A stretch of 64,000 nucleotides of DNA, taken from Phytoseiulus persimilis. Lineage: Eukaryota; Arthropoda; Arachnida; Mesostigmata; Phytoseiidae. The translations under genes were made by a program, and so were the position numbers. The stretch spans positions 1 to 64,000 of the forward strand of contig JAQZDE010000063.1 in assembly GCA_037576195.1 (NCBI GenBank), read 5' to 3'. Shown here one piece after another: positions 12,198 to 22,582 of the stretch. The notes beneath the pieces were generated by a model that saw only the letters and a list, made by a program, of their open reading frames with translations, ran no database searches and had not been told where the DNA came from. Each line of letters opens with the position of its first letter. Position 1 is the first letter of the stretch.

Positions 12198-13425
12198 TGT
12201 GACACCTAATGAAGTTAAACTCTATATTCCAACCAACGCAGAAGAGATGCTAGGGTTCCACCGGAAGCAATTGTGACTGCTGCAGCGATTTGAAGGCAAG
12301 CAGGGTGGCGAATCGATGCAGTTTTTTTCCGTCGTCCCAAGACTCAACAAGAACGGCAGCGCTGGCAACAACAAAGACGGCTGTTGGTTGGTCAGTTGAT
12401 TTTGGTCCTACGAGGCAAGTTGGGCACTTGAAGTTCGGTACACTCTCACTGACGAATCCCGCGTCTCGAACGTGAGCTTTAGAGCATGCACAGTTCTCAG
12501 AAGATTCCCAACGCGTGTTGATACACGACGAGGAGACGTTCGTCGGACGTCGTCTTGTTGGGGCCGCTGCTGTTACTGCCGTCCGTGCCGCCGCTGACGC
12601 CGCCGCCAGCACTACGAGTGGTGGTGAACTGTACCACAATTAACACCACAACAAGAACTGCCACATACTACTCCTACATGGAAATAGAGGGATTATTAAC
12701 ACCGCGATCTTCGGTACTGAGTGGTGCAGCCCGAGCTGACGTGGAGATCCGCCTGACGACACCGAGAGATTCAAATCGTTATATGGGAGTATCCTTGCTG
12801 TCCCACAGCAAGCTAAGCCTAATATGGCAGCGCCCATAGTTCAGGATGAACGCATCACAACATTGAGGAAAACAAGAGCCGGGCTCCGACACGCTGCTGT
12901 TGGATGTGGATCTCATGCCTCGCGGGCATCCCTGCCGTGCCACGGGCTACGAGAGCCGCGACATGGCAGGGCTCACCGAGAGAGGAAAAACTAATTTCAT
13001 CAGCCCCGTACTGATCGTCACAGCTAATTCATCGTATTCACATGGCGTCGAGAACTTCTGACCCGATCGATACAGACTATGCGAATCCGAACCACTGTGA
13101 GTCATCCAGCGCGATCATAAGCATTTAATTATTCGTCGTCCGTTGCTCGCTCCCGCAGTGTGAATAGCGCAGAATTTGATCACCGATAAGATATGAAAGA
13201 ATAGTTCGCATAAGAAAGAAATGAGTCTGTCAGAATTTCGGTTTCCATTACGTTTGGCCCCGGCGAAAGCGTGGCGGTGTGAAAGAGTGCGGGAGGAAAC
13301 ACGTCAGCTCACTCTACAGTGACATGATCAATCTATTTTCAGAACGAAGTGTCTATTTGTAGCCCGTGGGAAAGTATTTCTGAGCCTGGAGAACTATGTC
13401 CGCTCCTGGTCATGCGAATTAGCTT
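12198..13425. other. Rab10 upstream region; no supported gene
   Basis: A 129-codon minus-strand frame (12639-12250) is Ala/Val-rich and lies just upstream of Rab10. It has no splice connection or domain and may be Rab10 leader sequence or chance. Codon repeats of the GCN type at 12555-12620 explain the long frames on both strands. Confidence 0.4.
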
Positions 13426-13429
13426 CTAA

Positions 13430-14099
13430 CACGCTCTCTTGCGCATGACCCCCTTCCTGGCTTTCAACTCAATCCAAATTTCTCGCAGCATCTCCAGTAC
13501 TTTACCGTCGTCAGGGTCCGGTGAAAATGTCGGCCGCTGGTATGTATTCGATCTTGACCGAGCCTTCCGCGGCCAGCTATTGTATAAAATGGTGTCACAG
13601 GTCCATGCATATGCTTGGTTCTCCCCTTTGAGCTCAGGAGAATTGCGCCCTGATTGCCACAGCTGAGCTTCAGTGGCCGGTCGATTACAAGAGTCGGGAT
13701 TCGAGCGAAGTTTTGAATCCATTTTACCCCCTGGCAAGCAGCTGAACACGCCTTGTATTCGGCTCCGGTCGTTGAGAGGGCCTCCTTGGGTTGCTTCTGA
13801 CTATCCCACGACACGCGCGTCCCAGCCAGCAAGAGCGCGTACTCGGTTGTCGACCTCGGGCAGTCTGAACAGGCCATGGGACTCTGTCCAGAGTTCAGAG
13901 CAATTGAGCCCGAAGCCAGATCTCCGCACTAGGGAATATTCTCTCAAGGTCCTTGTAGATCTCTGTCTGCAGCGCTAGGGCGCTCGCGAAGAGGAGGGAA
14001 TGTTCAGCATTTATGATCACGGTCAGCCTCGAGCTCCAATGGCTTCTATCCCCCCCCCCCGGGGTCCGAAGGGATTTCCTCCAACTCCAGATGATTGAG

Positions 14100-14135
<36 letters not shown>

Positions 14136-14480
14136 CCTCGAGCTCCAACAGGCTGGTTGACTCCAGGGCCTCGTTGAGTGTTTCAAACCACACTCAACCA
14201 ACAAAGTGTCTGCTCCAGCGAGCAGACCAACAACTGTTGTTCCACAATAGTTTCTTCCCTGAGTCCGCAAAGCTTTCCGCGGTCGCACATAGGGGTCCTC
14301 TATACCAGGTCGCGCTTCAGTCCACCTGTAGCTCGCCGTGCAGATAGGCAGTCCAGCTGGTACACTGTCCAACTTCGGCTCGCAGCATGCGCTAACAGCA
14401 TGTGCAGTGTCGTATTCTCCGCAGCATTCTCCGAAGAATTGATCCCGTCGTCGAACTTGATTGATAGGTGTTCGACTGAT
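13430..14480 (-). mobile_element. Degenerate Ty1/copia retrotransposon (RT and RNase H remnants)
   Basis: On the minus strand 13877-13464 the RNase H region of a copia polyprotein is readable (TEYALLLAG, VSWDSQKQ, ALSTTGAEYKA, CGNQGAI), then the frame shifts. About 14400-14260 carries the reverse transcriptase start (SWTVYQLD, then TAYLHGELQ in another frame). In copia elements the order is integrase, RT, RNase H, so both parts lie in the expected order on this strand. Frameshifts and stops show the copy is dead. I found neither LTRs nor integrase. A small retroposon is inserted between the two parts. Confidence 0.85.
14026..14148 (+). mobile_element. Short poly(A)-tailed retroposon with 14-bp target-site duplication
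   Basis: The 14-base sequence GCCTCGAGCTCCAA occurs at 14026-14039 and again, identically, at 14135-14148. Between them lie about 60 bases, including a run of 11 C, ending in 35 consecutive A (14100-14134). A poly(A) tail flanked by a direct target duplication is the signature of LINE-mediated retroposition. The insert sits inside the copia remnant and must be younger than it. The perfect duplication and uninterrupted A run suggest a recent event. The source RNA is not recognised. Confidence 0.8.
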
Positions 14481-14484
14481 TAGC

Positions 14485-17150
14485 GTCGATGCTCGGTTCG
14501 CTCCGTGTATGGTTCCATCCGCTAGCAACGGGCTTGTCAGGTTCGGAGTGCCTAGGGGGACCACGGACGCCTCCTCCATCTCATCAAGCTGTACGTTCCT
14601 CGCCGTTCGCGCACTTGCTGTGTCTTGGAGCGAGATCGAGCGATAGGCCTCCGAACTCGGCGAGTGCCCAACGAAGATTCACTTCTGTGCGTCCTCATCG
14701 CATTCAGTCCGCTCTGTATCAGGCACGTGTTCCTGAGTCAGGCATTCCAAAACTCGTAGTAGCTCAGACTCTATTTCCGCCCGGATCGATCTTCCCCTGG
14801 ACATGCGTTCCGCAAAGCATCCGCTGGGCTTACGTTCTTGGGGTTTTGAGATTTGAATCCCAGAAAAATGTCCCATCGGGATTTCATCGGGACGGGCATT
14901 CAATCCACCACCGACTCATCCGGGAAAATATCGTTCAGGGATGCGACGTTGCTGATTGAGGGCACTCGATGGGACTATTCAAAGAGACGCAGCTTCCACA
15001 CTTCATTCCTGTTCCCAAAGCTTCGCGTTATTCCCGTTTTGTCCTCCAGGACCAGAGCGAGTTATCTGAACGGCTTCCGCCGTTTCCGCCTCGGTAGAGA
15101 TCGTGGAAAGTTCCAAACTAAACTTCCCGGTACGCTGCTCGTCGGATTCCCCGGCGCGCTACCCAGAGAACTCACCGTGATGCTTCCATGAACGTGATCG
15201 GTTGGAGACGACTCGTAAATTGGAAAATAATCAGATCTATAGTTCGAGATTCCCCTTCCGTGTCGTGTCATACTCGCTATTGCACTCAACATACTTCATG
15301 CTCGTCAGTTCCTCGAGGAATGCAAACTCTCGGTATAATCCTCCGGGTTGACACAATCTTTCGAAGATCTCCCAGATTTCCTTTCCATTAGTTGCATCTC
15401 GAGGGGTCGAGAACAAGCAGGTTATTTGCCGGAACGATGGCTCTTCGTCTGCTTGCTCTGTTATTGATCGTCTATCGATCCGTTCACCTTGTTCCAACAG
15501 ACCTCGATTGAATGAGTGGACCTATAAAGCAAAGCGCCAATCCATGTAGTTCGCTGCCTCCTCACAACTTTCTAATGACAAAGGGACTGTCACTATCGCC
15601 GTACTGCCGACTGATGATCTCGATCCTGGTACCGCTGTTCATGAGCTTGTCCCTAAGAACTCGAGGACAAGCTGCGGAATCATCGCGAGAGGTTCCACAT
15701 TTCGAAACACCAAATAACTAACAGATAATGTCAACATCCGAAGCGGCGACCGTTTTCGTAGCACATGAGCCGCTTCAGATGAATGAGCTACTGAGATTTA
15801 AGATCTCAAATGAGCGTATCTGTAGGTCTGAATGTAGATTTGGAGTCTTATCTGCCAATGTATCACACACCGGCTGTCTGAGCACTTTGCGGACCCAATC
15901 ACTTTACTCTCCGATCAGAAATCTACTTCCCAACTTACGGGGACGTTCACTGAGGGCTTATCTTTGGGCTGATCGATGCAATTTCTGAAAATTGATAAAA
16001 TTATGAGTTTGGCCTCCGAATCTCACCAAATCAGAGAAACGCACTCGATTTCTTGATGATTCGTGGGAAGAATTCGGGCTGGAAACCTCACCAGCGGTGA
16101 GTTGAAGGTACCAGTCGAGATCTGCTACGGAAACGAATCAGAGACAAAGCTCGCGATTGTGTTGTTCCACAAATGATTCGAGCACTGGGGAGACTCTCGC
16201 CCCATCAACTTCAAGCCATTCCGATGTCCACATCCGACCGAACACTCAAATGTCTCACAAATTATACGGCGATGTATCGAATTTGACTCTGGTTTCGAGT
16301 CTGCCTTCTCGCTCCGGGGCAAAGATGAAGCTTCCACGGACATCTCTGATCACCGAGGGAAAAAGGGCTCCATATCGTTCCGGTTGACTCTGCAGCAGAC
16401 AGGTAGAAACCGAAGTGGTCTTCTCCAACTCGATGATTTTCGAAGATATCCCAGACCAAGATGACATGGTTATTTGAGAATGAATGTCCGGAATCAGATG
16501 TATCGGTATCTCAAGGTGGAAATTCCGGAGCGCCTTTGTGAACATTCATATAACTGAAACGAATGCAACCCATACCCCGAAAATGAGCTGTGGCCCAATT
16601 CCCTGATTCAAATACGAATATACGCCACGACTCATTTTCTGAAGAACACGGTAGGCGTCTTTCCGGGTTATTGAGCCCATGAACTCGAGTCGAATTTCTA
16701 TCTCCGGGAAGAGGAGAGCCAACTTTTCCCCAAATTTCGATCTTCGCTCTCACTAACCGCAGGGAACCTTCTGAGTTATACGGGAACTACATGATTCAGC
16801 ACTGATTTGAAACGTGAGGATAAGGATTCCTTGAGTAAAGAAGGAGTACTCGCTAACTTTGAAACCGCCGTCAATTATTGCAAACGCCCCCGGCCTCCAA
16901 GCCATCCGATAGCGAGATTTGACGTATAATTCAAGCACGGTTAGGAACCGCTGCAAGAACCTGCATCGAAGATCACTCGACCTTCGTCTGAGAGATCCAT
17001 TTCGGTATTCTCCTGAAAATGCTCAGAAATAGAGCAGCGTAGGTCGAACGTAGGAATCCGTGCGTAACCTCCGTACTTGCCTCACAAAACTCGCATGTTC
17101 ATGGGAGTCGCTCAATCCGGTCCTTGCTCAAAGTCTCCGGCCCTACTCAT
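14485..17150. other. No confident gene
   Basis: Several 70-150-codon frames occur on both strands without domains. A short peptide at 15437-15508 (+), MALRLLALLLIVYRSVHLVP, looks like a signal sequence and vaguely recalls the hydrophobic N-terminus at 8402 (YRSVSLLP), but no continuing exon is evident. At 14880-15190 (+) and 15292-15062 (-) open frames overlap and cannot be separated. The region lies between retroelement remnants and is probably old repeat sequence. Confidence 0.35.
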
Positions 17151-17229
17151 GATTCATTCACAACAGCGTGCTCAATTACGGTCCCACAAGTGTCAGATCA
17201 CCTACAGATAGACACAGAGGTGGGTAATA

Positions 17230-18970
17230 AGCTGAGCCTGGGACAACTGATTCCTAGAGCGAAGTCAAGTAAATATCTCGGGATCCTGCTGAGTAATGAG
17301 AGGAACTACCTAGCTGAACAGGAGAAACTGTGGAAAGAGAAAGCCACGGAAACGCTCAGACAAATGTGCGCGAAATCGCTGTGGGACTTCAATAGGTTCG
17401 AGACAACCAAGATACAATGGAAAGCGACACGTGTGACCGCACTGACGTACTGCAAACTGCAACTCAGTCCTGGTAGCATCAGCCGGAACACACAAGAGGA
17501 TGGAAACATCACAGCGTGAGGCAGGCAAATAGGCACTAGGCCAGCCATCCTTCAATATAGACGATGAGTTCGTAGAAGGAGAACTGGGGTGGGCCTCATC
17601 CGAAAGCAGAGAGGCCAAGAGTGAAATACTATACTTTGCCAGAATCGGACGAATGTCGAGATATTGATGGCCAAAGCTAGTCTTAGGAGCGATGGAAATA
17701 AGGGTCAGATTGGTCTCGGGATCACCCCCCAGACTTGAAGAAGAATGGTCAGATTGGTCCCGGCATCACCCCTCCAGACTTGGAAAAAGTATGGTCAAAT
17801 TGGTCCCGGGATCACCCCTCCAGACTTGAAGAAGTATGGTCAGATTGGTTCCGGCATCACCCCTCCAGACTTGGAAAAAGTATGGTCAAATTGGTCCCGG
17901 AATCACCCCTCCAGACTTGGAGAAGTATGGTCAGATTGGTCCCGAAATCACCCAATCCAGACTTGGAAAAAGGATGGTCAGATTGGTTCCGGAATCACCC
18001 CTCCAGACTCGGGAGAGTATGTTCAGATTGGTCCCGGAATCACCCTCATGTCTTCCAGAAAAAGTGCGGACGAACAGACAAACTTACAGACTAAGCCGAT
18101 CCTTACCATACAGGGTGGTCATCGTCAGTCTTCTTTGTTTTCCGGCTGAACCTCTCAGCCAGCCCTCAGAAGTGTCCCGGAATCACCTCTCGGTATTGCT
18201 TCAGTGACACTCCCTATCGCCTCGCAAATCCCATTGCGGGCGGTGGGCTTGGGTCTTAAGATGGTTCAGATTTAATTCTGATATGAATTAAATCCTCTTT
18301 TTATCCTTTTTTCTGTTTTGGTCATCGTCAGTCGGGAATTTTCTTACTCTCTCTTCTTTTGCTCATAAATCGGTGAAAAATTATCCGATTCTGGACTTTT
18401 TTTTTGCATCATAGGCCGGCTGGTTATATATACTCAGGATATTTAGCTTGACACGCAAGAGAATGCCACACCTCTGGAAAATATTCGAATATGAGAACAT
18501 ATAGGCTCCGAGTTCGGCAGGGGGTGGTCGAAACTCGGAAGCTTCCCACAGAGAGGTGGAAGAAGTAATCAAAACATGCACTGACAAAGGAGGGGAAGAA
18601 GGTATGGAGAAAAAATACAGCCCAGAGAGATATGGGCAATACACGATACAAAGAGGCACAATAGACCATATATGCGAAAATGCCAGAGGGAGCACGCTCA
18701 TTGGCAGTGCAGGAGTGGGCTCCCTAAACACCAACTCTTCCAGAGCAAGATTCGTAACAGGTGATGGTAAATGTGTACAATGCGGGCATCACACAGAGTC
18801 CCTAGAACACGCAACAATGGAGTAGGAAGAAGAACAGCGGAATGGAGCGGAGATCTGCACAAGACTAGGCCTGCATGAAGACTCAACGAGAGGACATGCA
18901 GATCGGACCAAACGGAATTCAGGAAGATGGGATAGAGCAGCGAACGAACACATCTCACGCACCTGCAAGA
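17230..18970 (+). mobile_element. Broken non-LTR retrotransposon (LINE) ORF2, 3' half, interrupted by a minisatellite
   Basis: The frame 17230-17520 encodes the segment after the RT palm of a LINE: SSKYLGILLSNERNYLAEQ and ALTYCKLQLS resemble the usual SKYLGV and L.Y...V blocks. The sequence continues with frameshifts to about 17690 (GELGWAS, ESREAKSE in alternative frames). After the minisatellite, 18555-18825 encodes the C-terminal zinc-knuckle region of ORF2 (CVQCGHHTESLEHA, with the leading SLNTNSSRARF), stopped by a TAG and continuing open to about 18975. It reads as one LINE copy split by about 0.9 kb of other sequence. It is inactive. Confidence 0.75.
17703..18049 (+). repeat. Minisatellite, 45-46 bp unit, about 8 copies
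   Basis: Eight consecutive units start ATGGTCAGATTGGTCCCGG or close variants and run through ATCACCCCTCCAGACTTG to a short A/G-rich end. Neighbouring units alternate between two types (GTCAGATT with GGCATCA, and GTCAAATT with GGGATCA or GGAATCA), so there is a higher-order period of about 91 bp in the middle. Because the unit is close to a multiple of three, all three frames stay open and produce spurious 119-134-codon ORFs. It is embedded between two halves of a LINE. Confidence 0.93.
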
Positions 18971-19829
18971 TCAACGACTGATCCTAACCAGCAGAGTGTA
19001 CTCGCCCCCGCGTCTCGGGTACCTTCAAATCGCCCGAGCAGTTCATATGTTCCCGTTTGGAGCTCCATAATTGATTCGACGAGTACTGATTGGGGTGGCT
19101 CGAGCACTGGAGAGCTTCCGGTCTCAGTGATTAGCTCGTAACTTAGTTGACTTGTTCTGGAGGCACTAGAGCTGGAGTTTCCTCTTGAGGCTAAACAGGG
19201 AACTCGGAAAATTTGAGCAAACAACCCTCGGAATCCTCGCTCCACGGTTACTTCACGGGCACGAATATGGCACTGGCGGTCCTGACGTCGCCGTCGACAA
19301 AGACCGCCGCCTCCGCGGAAAGCTTGGCTGTCGCCTAAAAGTCTCTCCAGGAAACATTCTGACGATAGGAGGGGAGGAAGTTCAGTTGGAGATTCCGCTG
19401 AGTCGGTTTGTTGCAGCTACCGGAGGCGCGCGGCCAACGGCGGTAGAGTCTCGTCGTCTGTCAATCGGTAGTCGAATGGAAGGACGTCTCAGCCCACGCA
19501 CGAGATACCACTACGGAAACCACTTCTAAGAATGATAGTCTGCTCAGGCCAGACCCGGCGTTTGCTCAATTGGCACCAGTAGGGTACGGGTAGGCACTCT
19601 CTCCTTTTCTCCTTGCCGTTCCTTGTCGAATATTCCAGATCTTGGGTTTAAACATGGACAACGTTGGTCAAGTTTAAATCAACGGAATCTCTCCTGCGGA
19701 TCACCGCATCATACATCCCACAGAAGCAGATTCCTAGCGACCGAGACGATGGGAATGCCACCTCTCCGATACTGCTTCAGGTACTGTTCAGGCCGATCCA
19801 CCCCTGCGCCACGAGCCTGTGCATCACCC

Positions 19830-20123
19830 GCTTCGGACAGGACCTCTATTAATGAAGCGAGTTCTGCTGCCAAGACTCAGCGGCCTGCGAAGCGCAGTGC
19901 AGTCGCTCGTGTTTCCGCATTTAAAGAGTTAGAGGGGGGTTCAGAACCATTTCGGAGCCCCTCCTTCAAGTTTTCGCACCTGCTCCGATCAGAACCGGAG
20001 ATTTTAGAACAGTTCAACGACATCGAGCGAGATAGGCCCATGGCGCTGGCTGGGTCGGCAGTCCCATTGAGAAACGTTATCGAGAGGCAAGTCAAGAGAG
20101 TAGGCTTCGACCCACATGAATGA
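19830..20123 (+). CDS. Possible 3' exon of an unrecognised gene
   Basis: The frame ending TGA at 20121 has a strongly protein-like second half: a Ser/Ala-rich lead, then VSAFKELEGGSEPFRSPSFK and LRSEPEILEQFNDIERDRPM, ending VIERQVKRVGFDPHE. The frame extends upstream to 19623 without a convincing ATG, so it is probably a last exon whose acceptor I could not fix. The left limit given is approximate. It is convergent with NAA25, whose stop lies 120 bases further on. No domain is recognised. Confidence 0.42.
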   Translation, partial: ASDRTSINEASSAAKTQRPAKRSAVARVSAFKELEGGSEPFRSPSFKFSHLLRSEPEILEQFNDIERDRPMALAGSAVPLRNVIERQVKRVGFDPHE

Positions 20124-20176
20124 TCTATAAACCAGAAATCTAAGGATCATGTGGACGATCGAGGCAACATGCATAA

Positions 20177-20182
20177 TTTATT
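20177..20182 (-). terminator. Polyadenylation signal of NAA25
   Basis: AATAAA on the minus strand (TTTATT on +) about 60 bases past the NAA25 stop codon. Confidence 0.7.
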
Positions 20183-20239
20183 CAGTCAAAACGAGTTCCA
20201 TATCCACTACAGATCACTTCTCGCTCTATTCAACTCCTC

Positions 20240-22582
20240 TCAACTCTTTAAAAACTTCCCAACCAATCTCACAGTTGAAACACATGAGGACCACATGTTG
20301 TCGAAACTTTCACGAAGGGCTTTCGTAATTTGGACTTTCTGATTGTCGAATATCTGACTCACGTTGAAAGGCATCTCCTCAATTTTAGCGAGTTCAGCGA
20401 TTACAGTTTTTTTGGCTTCTTGACTTTGTACGGTGATCGCTATGCAGGAAAGCGCGAGGACGTATTGGGACATGATATTGATGAATCTCTGCAAGCCTGC
20501 AAGTGACTTCAATTCGAAATTCACCAAGGTGGCCGTCCTCTCGCCCAGCGTCTCAGCGATTCTGCATTCGTCGATGACCAGAGGGTAGATGAAGTACTCG
20601 AACGCATTGCTTAGGTCGTCTTTCAGCGCAGGATCTGTCGAAAGCTTCGCCAGGAGCTCGGCTTGGGCCGCCGCTCGCTTTTCGCTCGTTGCCGCCAAGA
20701 AATTCAGAACAGACCAGCGAAGGCGGAGCTCCTGTTTTTTTGCGTCGAGATTCGGGAAAATAGAGTGGTATCGTTTTGGTAAAACGCTCATATCACAGTT
20801 CTCCCTCAGCTGATCCCAAAGGATCAAAGGCACACTGGCAGCGGTTTCTTTGACTTCTCTCTGAGCCTTCGGACTTTGTAGCTTCTCGGTGATGCACATA
20901 TCGAGATTGAACATGGTTTTCGCGTTGGCCAACTCGTATGAATTGTCCAATCGTTCCCACAGCTCCTCCATTTCTTGGACCTTGAAGAAGGAACCAAACT
21001 TGTAACAGTTCACAATGCTGTCAGCGATGTCGCGCTGAGAATGCATGTGGAGTCCGATGAAGTTGCGGTAGTGTGGACGAGCAACCGCGAACGAGGATCT
21101 CTCCAAAACCGGCGTGAAAAAATATCCAAGACTCTCCAACTGCAAGTATTTGATATTCAATGAGGCGATCATAGACCTGGTCTCTTCTCCGGCGTTGATG
21201 GCACAGTAGCACCAGAGCAGGCGCAATTTCAACTTGAAACCGTTCGGTGACTTTTTCTGTGCTGCCTCCAGAAAGGAGATCATCTTCAGGAGAATTCCGT
21301 CATTGCCTCGTGTGAGGAAAACTTCCGCAGCCATATCAGCCGCAAGCTCGAGATAGCCGTCATTGGGGTTGGTGTCGGACGGTCGCTCGAGTTCGGGTCC
21401 TTCATCGTATTTATTGCACAGTTGGCTAATTAGCTCAAGTTGTTCTTCCTCACTTTTTGGCCCTCCGAACTCAAACTCGAGAATCATCCACGAGAGCGAT
21501 TCTTTGCAAGCAACTTTCGACAGTGTCTCAAACACGGACTTCTGCATTTCCGCGGATAATTCTCTGATCTGATACAGAAGATCTATTGTGCACCATATTT
21601 TCCCATCGAATCGCTTGTAGAAATCGACTAGTAGAGTTTCGACGACGTCAAATTGTTCGAGCCTCTTCCGTATCGAAATTTTATTCAGAATGGTCTCCCG
21701 TCGCTTGTCGTGATCCTTGGCTTCTTCCACGAGATCGAGGAGTTTGTTCGCGACGTCTTTGATGGACTCGCCCTTGAGTTTGGCCACTTCGAATCGTTTC
21801 TCCAGCCATGTATGATCGAGGCATTCACTTTTCTCAAACATAGCCTCGGTCTCCCGAGCCGCCTCCTCCCAAGCCTGCATTTTCGATAAAAGGAAATATT
21901 TCTCGTATGGGGGAAAATGCTGTTTCTTGATGAGAGCGTCCACCCTTTCGAGTGCCTCCTTGTACTTGGCTGCATCCCGATAGATCATGTACTCCAAGAA
22001 AGTTTCTGCGTCCGCACTCGGTTTCAATCGGTTCAACATTTTCTCCGCCAAGATATAACACATGGCTCTTTGGCGCTCATCCGACGCGTCTTTTGCACTG
22101 AGGTATTGATGCATCACAGCTGTATAGTAATAGGTCCGCTTATCGGTCAACTTGTACAGCTGCAAAGCGACGTTCTTGGCCTTCGTGCGTTCTTTCTCGC
22201 GCACATAGAGCTTGAAGAGGGAGTTGTGAACTTCCTCAGAAGGACACTTCTTGCAAGCGGCCTCGTACAGCGGAGCAACCTCATCCTGACGTCCGATCTC
22301 GTGGAGTGCCATCACCATGGGTGACAATGTCGCTTCCTCTGTGGGTTGACTTGAGATCAAAGCGTCTAGTACCGTTGCAGCCTCCGACCGGCGTCCCAGT
22401 TTTGAAAGCGCCAAAGCTTTCAGTGCATGCACGGTATCTCCCATTTTGCTGCCGTACTTCTTTATGATACGCTCGCATTCTTGTAGTGCACGTTTGTGAT
22501 CTCCAATGTCGAAAAAATCGTAGGCCCCTTTCAATCTCCGCTCCTCGAGAGCTGCGCGCTGCTCATCCTTTTTAGTGGCCAT
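20240..22582 (-). CDS. NAA25: N-alpha-acetyltransferase 25, NatB auxiliary subunit (intronless)
   Basis: NAA25 (MDM20) is the ribosome-anchoring scaffold of NatB. With NAA20 it acetylates nascent chains starting Met-Asp, Met-Glu, Met-Asn or Met-Gln, including actin and tropomyosin. The single 780-codon frame starts MATKKDEQRAALEERRLKGA and continues into tetratricopeptide-like helices (YDFFDIGDHKRALQECERI, DTVHALKALALSKLGR), typical of the family's N-terminal TPR part. It stays alpha-helical to the end. It is shorter than the human protein (about 970 aa), mostly in the C-terminal half. There is no intron in 2.3 kb, unlike most neighbours, so it may be an intron-loss or retroposed copy that replaced the original. 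The ATG is preceded by a stop in frame, which supports the start. Confidence 0.96.
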   Translation of the reverse strand: MATKKDEQRAALEERRLKGAYDFFDIGDHKRALQECERIIKKYGSKMGDTVHALKALALSKLGRRSEAATVLDALISSQPTEEATLSPMVMALHEIGRQDEVAPLYEAACKKCPSEEVHNSLFKLYVREKERTKAKNVALQLYKLTDKRTYYYTAVMHQYLSAKDASDERQRAMCYILAEKMLNRLKPSADAETFLEYMIYRDAAKYKEALERVDALIKKQHFPPYEKYFLLSKMQAWEEAARETEAMFEKSECLDHTWLEKRFEVAKLKGESIKDVANKLLDLVEEAKDHDKRRETILNKISIRKRLEQFDVVETLLVDFYKRFDGKIWCTIDLLYQIRELSAEMQKSVFETLSKVACKESLSWMILEFEFGGPKSEEEQLELISQLCNKYDEGPELERPSDTNPNDGYLELAADMAAEVFLTRGNDGILLKMISFLEAAQKKSPNGFKLKLRLLWCYCAINAGEETRSMIASLNIKYLQLESLGYFFTPVLERSSFAVARPHYRNFIGLHMHSQRDIADSIVNCYKFGSFFKVQEMEELWERLDNSYELANAKTMFNLDMCITEKLQSPKAQREVKETAASVPLILWDQLRENCDMSVLPKRYHSIFPNLDAKKQELRLRWSVLNFLAATSEKRAAAQAELLAKLSTDPALKDDLSNAFEYFIYPLVIDECRIAETLGERTATLVNFELKSLAGLQRFINIMSQYVLALSCIAITVQSQEAKKTVIAELAKIEEMPFNVSQIFDNQKVQITKALRESFDNMWSSCVSTVRLVGKFLKS

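Noticed and set aside
12250-12639. 129-codon Ala/Val-rich ORF upstream of Rab10
   Set aside because: Produced by GCN-type repeats; no conserved motif.
17735-18207. Three overlapping 119-134-codon ORFs
   Set aside because: They are frames through the 45-46 bp minisatellite, open only because of the repeat period.
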